Shown here: positions 1-7,259 of the stretch, piece after piece
Numbering within the stretch: position 1 is the stretch's first letter
Layout of the letters: the number at the start of each line of letters is the position of its first letter
Origin: DATFXF01 sp035258565
Lineage (GTDB): Bacteria > Acidobacteriota > Terriglobia > Acidiferrales > UBA7541
Length of the DNA stretch: 10,899 nt
Reading direction: 5' to 3'
Assembly (NCBI GenBank): GCA_035258565.1
Contig: DATFXF010000190.1
Span: 1 to 10,899 of the forward strand
Notes under the pieces: model-generated
Told to the model about the DNA's origin: nothing
Databases searched by the model: none
What the model saw: the letters and a program-made list of their open reading frames with translations, nothing else
Position numbers and translations under genes: made by a program

Positions 1-46
1 CCTGGGCCTTAAAGCCCAGATACTGGACGTATATGTTGTCGCTCAT
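1..46 (-). CDS. N-terminal fragment of a small conserved protein (runs off left edge)
   Basis: Reading the minus strand from 46, an ATG opens a frame that stays open to the window edge and gives MSDNIYVQYLGFKAQ (15 residues). The start resembles small proteins I associate with Acidobacteria that begin with a Tyr-rich VQYLGF-type segment, but that is memory, not a search. The upstream sequence (GGCCGGAAC before the ATG) offers only a weak ribosome site. The gene would be divergent from khpA, with about 260 bp between them. The CTGGGC/GCCCAG inverted repeat at 2-19 falls inside this reading frame. No function can be given from 15 residues. Confidence 0.45.
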   Translation of the reverse strand, partial: MSDNIYVQYLGFKAQ

Positions 47-309
47 TGTTCCGGCCCAAACTGGACAATTTCGTCTCAACTTTATTCCGCCACTTAGGCT
101 TCGTCAATAGTCAAATCCACGCCTTCGCGAGCTGCACCAAAACCTTAGTTTCGAACCAGGAGAGTCCCTGCACTTCCGCACTCCCCCCGTGCCATTCTCG
201 ACGGCTTAGTTTCGAGTTGGCAGCGTCGGCTCAGCTGAGTAGTAGAATCAAGGTTCAGTTTACACGCACACGCTCGACTTCCTTCTGATACCAGCGCGCA
301 CGGTGGAAG
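47..309. other. Divergent intergenic region upstream of khpA
   Basis: This stretch lies between the left-edge minus-strand gene and khpA. It should hold both promoters, but I see no convincing -35/-10 pair; TAGAAT at 243-248 is a possible -10 without a partner. It contains an exact 11-bp direct repeat, CTTAGTTTCGA, at 144-154 and 205-215, and a looser relative (CTTAGGCTTCG) near 95-105. An 80-residue open frame on the plus strand (46-288) has no recognisable protein character and I do not call it. Confidence 0.4.
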
Positions 310-540
310 ATGAAGGAGCTGGTAGAGGCGATTGCAAAGGCGCTCGTGGATAACCCCGACCAGGTTCAGGTTCGTGCGATCGAAGGCGAACAGGTCACCG
401 TGTTCGAGTTGCGCGTCCACCCCAGCGACCTCGGAAAAGTGATTGGCCGCCATGGGCGCACGGCCGAGTCCATCCGCACCATCCTTGCTGCGGCGGGCAT
501 GAAGCTGCGAAAGCGCGTCAAGTTGGAAATCCTCGAGTAG
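310..540 (+). CDS. khpA: KhpA-like KH-domain RNA-binding protein
   Basis: This 76-residue protein has the size and composition of KhpA (YlqC), a single type-II KH domain that binds RNA in the cytoplasm, often together with KhpB/Jag. The signature GxxG loop is G46-R47-H48-G49 inside KVIGRHGRTAESIR, and the C-terminus ends with the usual basic strand KLRKRVKLEILE. The ATG at 310 follows GGTGGAAG, a close and modest ribosome site. In many bacteria khpA sits in the rpsP-khpA-rimM-trmD-rplS operon; here none of those genes is next to it. The gene upstream is divergent and the downstream DNA is eroded. The family call is firm; the unusual neighbourhood may reflect rearrangement. Confidence 0.9.
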   Translation: MKELVEAIAKALVDNPDQVQVRAIEGEQVTVFELRVHPSDLGKVIGRHGRTAESIRTILAAAGMKLRKRVKLEILE

Positions 541-774
541 TGCCGGCCCAGCCCTTCCTTGGTGTGACCTCAGCGCGGATTCTGGGCCATGCCGAAACGG
601 TTCAGGGCATCATTTTCGCTGGATTCCTGGGGATCGTTTACTGGCCCACGCACTGCATGCTTGCGCGATTTCTTCCCCGCGCTCGGCGAAGTCGAATCTA
701 AGCTCCGCTGGCACCCGGTCACACGAGCACTTGGTGTCCTTCGATGAAGGAATCCAACCGGAGAACAGAGGAGT
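541..774. other. Gene-poor stretch after khpA
   Basis: No well-supported gene is visible here. A GTG at 540-542 overlaps the last base of the khpA stop codon and opens a 53-codon frame (ending near 701) that begins VPAQPFLGVTSARILG. The position directly after khpA is where rimM is often found, and the ARIxG start is faintly like RimM, but the similarity is lost after about 20 residues. I treat it as a possible relic only. No terminator or promoter stands out. Confidence 0.3.
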
Positions 775-1041
775 TTAGGCGAGCCGATCGCCGGCGGCCG
801 TGCTAGAGACTGCCGGCTGTCCGTCCTTAAGCCAGGTGGCGAGCAGCCAAACCTTTCCGTTCGACGGTGTGATGTGGATATAAAAGACCTGCGAGCAGTT
901 CGAGACCTCGTAGAAGTTTTTGCGATTTGGATCGGGCTGCGCCGGTGCCCCGGAAGCGAGCAAATGGCGCAGCCTCTCGACCGTTTCCGCGGAGTGGTTC
1001 CGCAGGTCCTCAATCTCGAGCTGCTGCGGACGCAAGCGCAA
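775..1041 (-). CDS. Small conserved hypothetical protein
   Basis: The minus-strand frame ending at TAA 775-777 encodes a compact protein with coherent character. Its start reads LRLRPQQLEIEDLRNHSAE, followed by a segment PAQPDPNRKNFYEV and a predicted beta hairpin with VFYIHITP and KVWLLATWLK. I associate this pattern (EDLR, PDPxRxxFYE, FYIHxxP, LLATW) with short acidobacterial proteins of unknown function. The start is uncertain: the frame stays open far upstream on the minus strand, but the recognisable part begins near TTG 1041, giving 88 residues. A TTG at 1081-1083 is an alternative, and neither has a clear ribosome site. The gene is divergent from the integrase and overlaps the non-homologous front of that frame. 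No function is proposed. Confidence 0.5.
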   Translation of the reverse strand: MRLRPQQLEIEDLRNHSAETVERLRHLLASGAPAQPDPNRKNFYEVSNCSQVFYIHITPSNGKVWLLATWLKDGQPAVSSTAAGDRLA

Positions 1042-1075
1042 GGTGATTTCACTTGGTGTATGCCGGACGCCTAGC

Positions 1076-2107
1076 GTCGCCAAGCAAAAGCTGGGGAAAT
1101 ACCTTGAATCCACGGGAGTTAATAGCAAGCAAACCTTCCTGGAAAGCACGACGCCAGCCACAACCTTCCGGGCGCAGGCAGCCGTGTGGATAGCGTCCCT
1201 GGCCACGCGTCGCCGGAAGCCAGTCAAACCCGCCACGATCCGAGGCTGGCGAAGTTCACTCGGCCAATGGTTGCTGCCAAATCTGGGCGACCTGCCGCTG
1301 GCGGATGTGGGTAACGGAGCTTTGAAGGCACTGGTCGAAAAGATGGCGGCAGCAGGGCTATCGGCCAAGACACTCGTGAACTACTGCGCGGTCGTGAAAA
1401 TGATCGTTGCCTCAGCGTTAACCGATGACGGCGAACAAATTTACCCGCGCAAGTGGAATCACGAATTCATCGGACTTCCGATTGTGGATACAACCAAAGA
1501 GCGACGGCCTACGCTTACAGCGGAGCAGGTTTCGGCGATCGTCTCCAACGCAAAGGGACGCTATAAGGTTCTCTTCGCCTTGCTGGCAGGAACCGGGCTG
1601 CGCATAGGCGAGGCCTTGGCGTTGAAAGGCACTGACCTTGACCAGGACTGCCATGTGATTCATGTACGGCGATCAATCTGGAATGGTCAGGAGCAATCGC
1701 CAAAGACCGCAAACGCAGTTCGCAGCGTGGACGTGCCAGAGGCGTTGGTGGCGTTGTTGAGGGAGTACGCCAGCGACAAGGCAGGGTATCTGTTTGCCAC
1801 GAAAAGCGGTCGGCCACTGGTCCAGCGAAATGTCCACCGCACGTTGCAACACCTAGCTGGAAAGGTGGGGTTCCACGCCTTCTGCCGCTTCCGCATTGCC
1901 ACGCTGCGCCGCGCCCATGTACCCGAGGACCTACTCCGCTTTTGGGTGGGTCATGCGGCGAGCAACATCACCGACCTGTACGCGGCGCAATTGCGAAACG
2001 ACACCCAGTTCCGGCGGGAATGGGTCGAACGCGCCGGGCTGGGCTTTCAATTGGGATATGTTGGGATACAAAACGTGGTGCCCATCGAATCCGTGAGGGT
2101 CGCGTAA
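1076..2107 (+). pseudogene. Tyrosine recombinase/phage-type integrase, N-terminally truncated and catalytically damaged
   Basis: The plus frame (open from ATG 920) encodes a tyrosine recombinase. Recognisable sequence begins at about 1076 (VAKQKLGKYLES), followed by a core-binding domain (TFRAQAAVWIASLATRR to YPRKWNHEF) and a catalytic domain. Numbering from 920, the catalytic residues are R228 (GTGLRIGEAL), K262 (SPKTANAVR), H319, H345 (FWVGHA) and Y354 (TDLYA). The HxxR motif reads HAFC, so the second catalytic arginine is Cys322 (TGC at 1883-1885, one transition from CGC). The first 52 residues (920-1075) have no recombinase character and lie over the opposing small gene, so the normal N-terminal DNA-binding arm seems to be missing. 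The 3' end is 25 bp from the 3' end of tRNA-Asn, a classic integration target. I infer an inactive relic, although the rest of the frame is intact. Confidence 0.75.
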
Positions 2108-2132
2108 ATGGAACTGAGGGCAGGTTTTGGTT

Positions 2133-2207
<75 letters not shown>

Positions 2208-2229
2208 ACAATGCACGTAACTTGGTCAC

Positions 2230-2257
2230 TTTACATCGTTTGCAGCACCTTGCGCAA
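2230..2257 (-). promoter_or_regulatory. Possible promoter for tRNA-Asn
   Basis: On the minus strand TTGCGC (2257-2252) and TGTAAA (2235-2230) are separated by 16 bp. They are followed about 22 bp later by the first base of the mature tRNA, which leaves a short 5' leader. Both hexamers are only partial matches to the sigma70 consensus. Confidence 0.3.
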
Positions 2258-2347
2258 CCGGCAATTGAGCGGGCACATTCGCGCTGTGCCTAATTTTGTG
2301 CCCACCCAGCGGTAATAAATCATAACAAGAGGAAGCATTCGCGTGCG

Positions 2348-2376
2348 TTGACTTGCCACCAGGTACGCCCTAGGAT
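2348..2376 (+). promoter_or_regulatory. Sigma70-type promoter of the kinase gene
   Basis: TTGACT (2348-2353) and TAGGAT (2371-2376) are separated by exactly 17 bp, close to the housekeeping consensus. Transcription would start near 2383, about 20 nt before the kinase ATG at 2404. The short leader (AACACGCGGGTTCTCTTTCC) contains no Shine-Dalgarno sequence. Confidence 0.6.
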
Positions 2377-2403
2377 AGTCCCCAACACGCGGGTTCTCTT
2401 TCC

Positions 2404-4926
2404 ATGATCGGCCAGATAGTCTCTCACTATCGAATCCTGGAGAAGCTGGGCGGCGGAGGCATGGGGGTGGTGTACAAGGCCGAAGACACCCGGCTCGGCC
2501 GCCTAGTAGCCGTGAAAGTCCTGCCTGAGGAGTTGGCAAAGGACCGCCAAGCTCTGGAGCGGTTCCAGCGCGAGGCTCGGGCTGCTTCTGCACTTGACCA
2601 TCCCAATATCTGCACCATTCATGACATCGGGGAGCACGAGGGGCAGCCCTTCATCGTCATGCAGTTCCTCGAAGGGCAAACGCTCAAGCATCGGATCGCC
2701 GGCAAGCCACTGGATACCGAGCAGGTCTTGGATTGGGGCATCCAGATTGCCGATGCGCTCGATGCGGCCCATTCGGGAGGAATCATCCATCGAGACATCA
2801 AGCCAGCCAATATCTTCGTAACGAAGCGAGGGCAGGCGAAGGTGTTGGACTTTGGGCTGGCTAAATTGGCTCCAGAGCCGCGGCGCGTAGCCGAAGGCGT
2901 CGGAGTCTCCGCTCTGCCGACGGCCACAACCGCCGAGGAACATCTGACCAGCCCCGGCGTGGCGCTGGGCACGGTCGCGTATATGTCGCCTGAGCAGGCC
3001 CTCGGCAAAGAACTCGACGCACGCTCGGACCTATTCAGCTTCGGTGTGGTGCTCTATGAAATGACCACCGGAAGGCTGCCGTTCACGGGCACCACCTCGG
3101 CCGCGCTCTTCGACGGCATCCTGCACAAGGCCCCAACCGCGCCGGTGCGCATCAATCCGGAACTGCCGGACGAACTGGAGCGCATCGTCAACAAGGCACT
3201 CGAAAAAGACCATAGGATGCGCTACCAGTCCGCCGCCGACTTTCGCGCTGATTTGCAGCGGCTGAAGCGCGACACGGATTCGGGACGCTCCGCGGCCATG
3301 CGTCTGGCAACGCCACCGAGTGGCGTGCCGGTGGAGGCGGCAGCGCCGCAGGCTGCTACGATTAGTCCTAGGCCTGGGGAACCTATCACCGCCGCAACGC
3401 CGGTCGCTGCAACGGCGCCCGTGCCGGCGGTGAAGCCGTGGTGGCGCAGCAAAACAGTCGCAGCAGGCGGAGGCGTTGCAGCCATCGCACTGCTCGCGAT
3501 TGCCGCGTGGCTGGGGATCGTTGCCGCACGGGGCAAGGCCATCAATTCTGTCGCCGTGTTGCCATTCGCCAACCAGGGCGGCGACCCCAACACCGAATAC
3601 CTGAGCGATGGCATCACTGAAGGCATCATCAACAGCCTCTCGCGCCTGCCGCAGCTCCGCGTCATGGCGCGCACTACCGTATTTCGCTACAAGGGTCGCG
3701 AGGACGATCCGCAGAAGATCGGGCGCGACCTGGGCGTCGGTGCGGTGCTGGTCGGCCGGCTCCAGCCACGCGGCGAGTTGCTGACCGTGCAGACAGAGCT
3801 AGTGGACGTTTCAAGCGGGACACAGCTCTGGGGCGAGCAGTACAACCGCAAGCTCTCGGACCTCCTTGCTGTTCAAGATGAAATCTCTCGGGAGATTTCC
3901 GACAAGCTGCGGTTGCGGCTGACTGGAGAAGAGAAATCGCGCCTGGCCATCGCCCACGCGGTGAATCCCGAGGCCTACCAGCTCTACTTGAAGGGCCGCT
4001 ATGAGTGGAACAAGCGCAGAGCCGAAAGCCTGAAAGACAGCATCGGCTACTTCCAACAGGCCATTGAAAGGGACCCGAGCTATGCGCAGGCTTATGCAGG
4101 GCTGGCCGATGTCTATAACGTCATGGATACGTACTTGCACCTATCCCCGCAAGAGACTTTCCCCAAGGCTCGCGTGGCGGCGATGAAGGCGCTAGAGCTG
4201 GACGACACGCTCGCCGAGGCGCACACCGCCCTCGCAATGGTTCGCTCGCACTATGATTGGGACTGGACCGGCGCCGAAAAAGAGTTCCAGCGCGCCCTCG
4301 AGCTGAACCCCAACTATGCCAATGCCCATTACTTCTATGGCTGGACTTGCCTGATTCCGCTCGGGCGGCTCGACCAGGCTCTGCGCGAGATGAAACGCGC
4401 GCAGGAGCTCGACCCGCTCTCCCCCATCATCAATACAAATCTCGGGGAGACGCTTATCGATGCGCGCCAGTATGACGCTGCCATCGAGCAATTGCGCAAG
4501 GCCATCGCGCTCGACCCACACTTCGGGCCTCCGCATGGGCGCCTAGCGCGCGCACTGCAACAGAAAGGCAGGTACACCGAGGCCGTGGAGGAGTTCTTGC
4601 AGTGGCGAACGGGTGCCGCCGCGATGACCGAGCAACAATCCGTTGACTTGCGAAAGGCTTACGCGTCCTCAGGCTGGAAAGGCTTTTTGCAGAAGAGGGC
4701 AGAGTTCCTACTCGAGAATCGAACGCGGACCTATGTGCAGGCCTCCTTTCTGGCGTTGAACTATGCTCTCTTGAGCGATAAGGAAAAGGCACTGGAATGG
4801 CTGGAGCGCGCCGTCGCCGAGCACGACGTGTGGGTGGCCTACCTCAATGTCAACCCGGAGTTCGATGCACTGCGCTCCGACCCGCGCTTCCAAGACTTGC
4901 TGCGCCGCGTCGGCCTGCCACAGTAG
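2404..4926 (+). CDS. Transmembrane Ser/Thr protein kinase with TolB-like and TPR domains
   Basis: This is an 840-residue PknB-type (Hanks) kinase with a sensor-like C-terminal half. The kinase domain (about 9-290) is complete: glycine loop LGGGGMGVVY (15-24), lysine K38 in VAVK, E57, HRD catalytic loop (H129-D131, K133, N136), DFG 149-151 and SPE 195-197. An Ala/Pro-rich linker follows, then one membrane segment at about 352-376. Residues about 380-515 form a TolB/FlgO-like N-terminal domain (VAVLPFANQGG, YLSDGITEGI, LVGRLQ, LWGEQYNR). TPR repeats fill about 525-810, with clear units such as YFQQAIERDPSYAQAYAGLA and EFQRALELNPNYANAHYFYG. The likely topology is a cytoplasmic kinase with TolB/TPR domains outside the membrane. 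This architecture is common in Acidobacteria. The ligand and substrates are unknown. The gene appears to be monocistronic behind its own promoter. Confidence 0.93.
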   Translation: MIGQIVSHYRILEKLGGGGMGVVYKAEDTRLGRLVAVKVLPEELAKDRQALERFQREARAASALDHPNICTIHDIGEHEGQPFIVMQFLEGQTLKHRIAGKPLDTEQVLDWGIQIADALDAAHSGGIIHRDIKPANIFVTKRGQAKVLDFGLAKLAPEPRRVAEGVGVSALPTATTAEEHLTSPGVALGTVAYMSPEQALGKELDARSDLFSFGVVLYEMTTGRLPFTGTTSAALFDGILHKAPTAPVRINPELPDELERIVNKALEKDHRMRYQSAADFRADLQRLKRDTDSGRSAAMRLATPPSGVPVEAAAPQAATISPRPGEPITAATPVAATAPVPAVKPWWRSKTVAAGGGVAAIALLAIAAWLGIVAARGKAINSVAVLPFANQGGDPNTEYLSDGITEGIINSLSRLPQLRVMARTTVFRYKGREDDPQKIGRDLGVGAVLVGRLQPRGELLTVQTELVDVSSGTQLWGEQYNRKLSDLLAVQDEISREISDKLRLRLTGEEKSRLAIAHAVNPEAYQLYLKGRYEWNKRRAESLKDSIGYFQQAIERDPSYAQAYAGLADVYNVMDTYLHLSPQETFPKARVAAMKALELDDTLAEAHTALAMVRSHYDWDWTGAEKEFQRALELNPNYANAHYFYGWTCLIPLGRLDQALREMKRAQELDPLSPIINTNLGETLIDARQYDAAIEQLRKAIALDPHFGPPHGRLARALQQKGRYTEAVEEFLQWRTGAAAMTEQQSVDLRKAYASSGWKGFLQKRAEFLLENRTRTYVQASFLALNYALLSDKEKALEWLERAVAEHDVWVAYLNVNPEFDALRSDPRFQDLLRRVGLPQ

Positions 4927-4940
4927 TAGCCACGTCGGGC

Positions 4941-4958
4941 CGAAACGCTGGCGTTTTG
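4941..4958 (+). terminator. Weak terminator-like hairpin after the kinase gene
   Basis: CGAAACG and CGTTTTG can pair as a 7-bp stem with one G-T wobble around loop CTGG, 15 nt after the kinase stop codon. The T-rich part lies mostly inside the stem, so this is a poor intrinsic terminator at best. Confidence 0.25.
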
Positions 4959-5230
4959 ACCAGGCGATACGTCAGCTTCAGCGGTCCGAGGAACCAGCGA
5001 TCTACGAAGGTAGTCGCAGCGCCCCTTTCGGTTCTCCAAGGGTTCCAAAAGCCCTCACAGAATCCCATCCCCAAGTTCTTGGTTTTTCAATGAGGGAAGG
5101 ACTCAGTTTTTCGGTTCAGAAATCAGTTTCTGGTACGCCCGTGGGGCCCGTTCGTGTGCGAAGCCTGCTAGGATAGGAGTTTTCGGTTCAGCAAATCTGC
5201 CCGTGTGCGCAACACGAATAGCGGTCGGAA
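4959..5230. repeat. Convergent intergenic region with an imperfect repeat
   Basis: This stretch lies between the 3' ends of the kinase and peptidase genes. It holds two near-identical 20-bp units, AGTTTTTCGGTTCAGAAATC (5105-5124) and AGTTTTCGGTTCAGCAAATC (5178-5197). Each is followed by CGTGTGCG-containing sequence (near 5153 and 5202), which suggests a decayed tandem duplication of about 73 bp. I see no coding potential on either strand and no strong terminator. Confidence 0.45.
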
Positions 5231-6520
5231 TTACGGTTCGCGAAGGCGGCTGTGCTTTCGCAGCACGGTCTGGAGTTGATCGTGGGGAATCGCGTACGAG
5301 CGCCAGTAATCGGCACCCGTCATAGTCTCTGCCGCGATCATCGCATTGGTAATCGCTTCTTCCGTCGCCTGAATGGTTGCAGTAAACAACGCATCAATTC
5401 GCTCCCCAAGGAGGCGTTGGACACTGGAGACCGGTGTCCGGCCAGGTGCATTACTGTTGCCGCCGTCAGCTCCGAGATTGGCCGTCGAGAATGCGATAAA
5501 AATGTCGCCTGAGCCGTTGGCCTCGATCGAGCCTGTCCGCCCCAGGCCCAAGCCCACGCGTTTCGCAATCCGTTTGAGCTGGTCAGGCGTTAGTGGAGCG
5601 TCGGTAGCCACCACAACGATGATCGACCCACGTTCAGGCTCCTCAGGACGCAAATCCATCAAACTGACTTGCCCCTGGCAAACGGGAGCGGGTTGGCCAT
5701 TCCCCATCCGCACCGGCGGATCCAGCAGTTGCGCTACGCAGGGTTCGTAGCCCGTGATCTCCCGCCCGACCGGAATGCCGGCAATTCGGAGCTCTGACCG
5801 ACTTCCATAATTGCACTGGACCAGCGCGCCAACGGTATACCCACCTTGGTCGGGCGGAAGTTTTCGGGAGGACGTGCCAGTTCCACCCTTGAAGCCGTTG
5901 CAGTTCATCCCCGTGCCACCGCCGACGTTACCTTCCTCAATCTGACGTCCCTGAGCGGCGTCCAACGCTTGAATGGCATGCTCCTTCTTCACATGCTGGC
6001 CCTTCATATCGTTGAGTCTTACATCCGCAGTCTCGGCCACGACGGGATACCAGAAAGGGCCAGGACGGTCGTGCTTGACCATCCATTCGATCACCGCATC
6101 CCGAACCACTCCCACGCTCAGCGTGTTGGTGATCATGATAGGCGTCTCAAGCACACCGTTTTCATCGACCCAGTGAGTGCCAGTCATATCGCCATTGCCG
6201 TTCCCGGAGTAGAAGGCGGCAAGCACTGCATCACTCGAAGCCTTTCCTCGCGGAAGGATCGCCGTGACACCAGTCCGCACCGGTCCCCGCCCGACGACGC
6301 GTTTTCCTTCACCTGAGATCAATGTCGTGTAACCGACCTCCACGCCGGCTACGTCCGTTATCCCATTCAGGGGTTTGGGAGTGCCATCGAACGGAACGCC
6401 GAGGTCGCGGGCGCGGGCCTTCGGCTTGGAGCCACCGGCAGCTGTCTGCGCCACTAATACAAGCGGATGAACAAAGGCAATAGCGAGCAAGGCGACCGTG
6501 AGGGTACGGACGACACTCAT
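5231..6520 (-). CDS. Secreted P1/S58-family peptidase (DmpA-like aminopeptidase)
   Basis: This 429-residue protein matches the P1 family (DmpA, L-aminopeptidase/D-esterase), self-processing N-terminal nucleophile hydrolases that release N-terminal residues from peptides. The expected self-cleavage site is G298-S299 in ERGSIIVVVATDAPL; Ser299 would become the nucleophile of the small subunit. The oxyanion asparagine is N237 in VQCNYGSRSELR, and GSGDIFIAFSTAN is a family hallmark. Residues 1-27 (SVVRTLTVALLAIAFVHPLV) form a signal peptide, so it acts in the periplasm or outside the cell. I chose ATG 6520 over the in-frame GTG at 6529 because GAGAGG lies 8 nt before the ATG and the GTG would overlap that ribosome site. 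The length is slightly above the usual 370-400 because of the leader. No neighbour suggests a specific substrate. Confidence 0.9.
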   Translation of the reverse strand: MSVVRTLTVALLAIAFVHPLVLVAQTAAGGSKPKARARDLGVPFDGTPKPLNGITDVAGVEVGYTTLISGEGKRVVGRGPVRTGVTAILPRGKASSDAVLAAFYSGNGNGDMTGTHWVDENGVLETPIMITNTLSVGVVRDAVIEWMVKHDRPGPFWYPVVAETADVRLNDMKGQHVKKEHAIQALDAAQGRQIEEGNVGGGTGMNCNGFKGGTGTSSRKLPPDQGGYTVGALVQCNYGSRSELRIAGIPVGREITGYEPCVAQLLDPPVRMGNGQPAPVCQGQVSLMDLRPEEPERGSIIVVVATDAPLTPDQLKRIAKRVGLGLGRTGSIEANGSGDIFIAFSTANLGADGGNSNAPGRTPVSSVQRLLGERIDALFTATIQATEEAITNAMIAAETMTGADYWRSYAIPHDQLQTVLRKHSRLREP

Positions 6521-6566
6521 GAACAACACCTCTCACATACTGTACGATGGCACTCCCCGCGGCGAG

Positions 6567-6740
6567 GGCGGAGAAGCAGAAAACGCTTGCAGCCCCGAAG
6601 CCGATTACAAAGTGCAATAGTAATCCAAGTGCAGCCGTTTTCCACCCTTTCTGAAAAGCTGCCTCTCCCGTCAAGCCGCTAGCAACGTTTTGCCGCGCGC
6701 GTGTGGGCGGTATGCCTTGAAGTCCAAAGGGCCGTATCCC
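6567..6740 (-). pseudogene. Fragment of a small multi-pass membrane protein gene
   Basis: Between the peptidase start and the next gene, a minus-strand frame opens after TAA (6743-6741). It reads through FGLQGIPPTR, NVASGLTGEAAFQKGW and TAALGLLLHFVIGFGAASVF. This pattern (GIPPxR, ASGLxGxxAFxGG, TAALGxxLHFxIAF) is one I recognise from small acidobacterial inner-membrane proteins of unknown function. The normal N-terminal membrane helix is not in frame upstream. After about 6567 the family-like sequence stops and the frame runs into the 5' region of the peptidase gene, so only the middle of the gene survives. No usable start codon with a ribosome site is present. The assignment rests on remembered family pattern, not alignment. 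Confidence 0.5.
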
Positions 6741-6897
6741 TTAATCGACTCTAAATTCTTGGTGCCAGTTTGGTGTTAATCTTGGGGCAGTTTGATGCAT
6801 TTTAGCGCAAGACGCAACCTGCTCTATCTACTCGTTTTTCAGTGGCTTACATTTCTGTGCAGTATAGTGCAGCAGTTCTCGGAAGGATTATGGGCAA
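6741..6897. other. Non-coding stretch, AT-richer than its surroundings
   Basis: About 160 bp of lower GC content lie downstream of the minus-strand two-gene unit and upstream of the membrane-protein fragment. A direct repeat GTGCAG-TATA-GTGCAG lies near 6857-6872. A plus-strand frame begins at 6792 with a hydrophobic stretch (LLYLLVFQWLTFLCSIV) but then runs antisense through the next two genes, so I do not call it. Confidence 0.35.
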
Positions 6898-7209
6898 CTA
6901 TTGGAGATGCTGGGTCTGCGCGTCGTAGCCGATCAAGACCTCAAAGATCGCCAGGACGTGCCGACGGTACTCCACCATGCGATCGAGCACATCGCGCAGG
7001 CCGGGCTCGCGCTGGGCTTCACGGTGCCAGCGGGCGAGCACGTCGGGCGGCACTTCAATATCGCGACGCAACTCCTCGGGCGAATGCCCGCGCAGGAACA
7101 ACCCGTAGAAAAAGGCTGCCTCACGCTGAGGGAATTCGAGTTCGCGCTCGCTCTCGTCCATCGGGACTTGTCCTGCCAGCATGGCTCGAAGAAAGCGCAG
7201 TTTACCCAA
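6898..7209 (-). CDS. Conserved hypothetical protein, partner of the eL13-like gene
   Basis: This 103-residue soluble, charged, mostly helical protein has a central segment FPQREAAFFYGLFLRGHSPE, followed by ELRRDIEVPPDVLARWHREA. The second part could be a helix-turn-helix or small helical bundle, with a final helix DVLDRMVEYRRHVLAIFEVL. I recognise the pattern as a short protein conserved in Acidobacteria but know no function. The only in-frame start candidates are TTG 7209 (used here, with AGGGA just upstream and spacing too short) and ATG 7182 without a ribosome site. The frame is open upstream to about 7308 without ATG or GTG. It lies 50 bp after the eL13-like gene on the same strand, probably co-transcribed. 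Confidence 0.65.
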   Translation of the reverse strand: MGKLRFLRAMLAGQVPMDESERELEFPQREAAFFYGLFLRGHSPEELRRDIEVPPDVLARWHREAQREPGLRDVLDRMVEYRRHVLAIFEVLIGYDAQTQHLQ

Positions 7210-7259
7210 ATCCCTGCTGGCGTCAAGAGGTACGAGGGTATCCGGTGGGCGGGCGGGTA

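Noticed and set aside
2..19. CTGGGC/GCCCAG inverted repeat as a terminator
   Set aside because: No T-run follows, and it lies within the probable coding sequence of the left-edge gene.
46..288. Plus-strand 80-residue open frame before khpA
   Set aside because: The composition is Ser/Thr/Arg-rich without domain character, it has no ribosome site, and it covers the divergent promoter region.
145..453. Minus-strand open frame opposite khpA
   Set aside because: It is antisense to a well-supported KH-domain gene and has no recognisable motif.
570..1052. Minus-strand 160-residue open frame overlapping the small conserved gene
   Set aside because: Ser/Arg-rich shadow in another frame; the coherent protein is in the frame ending at 775.
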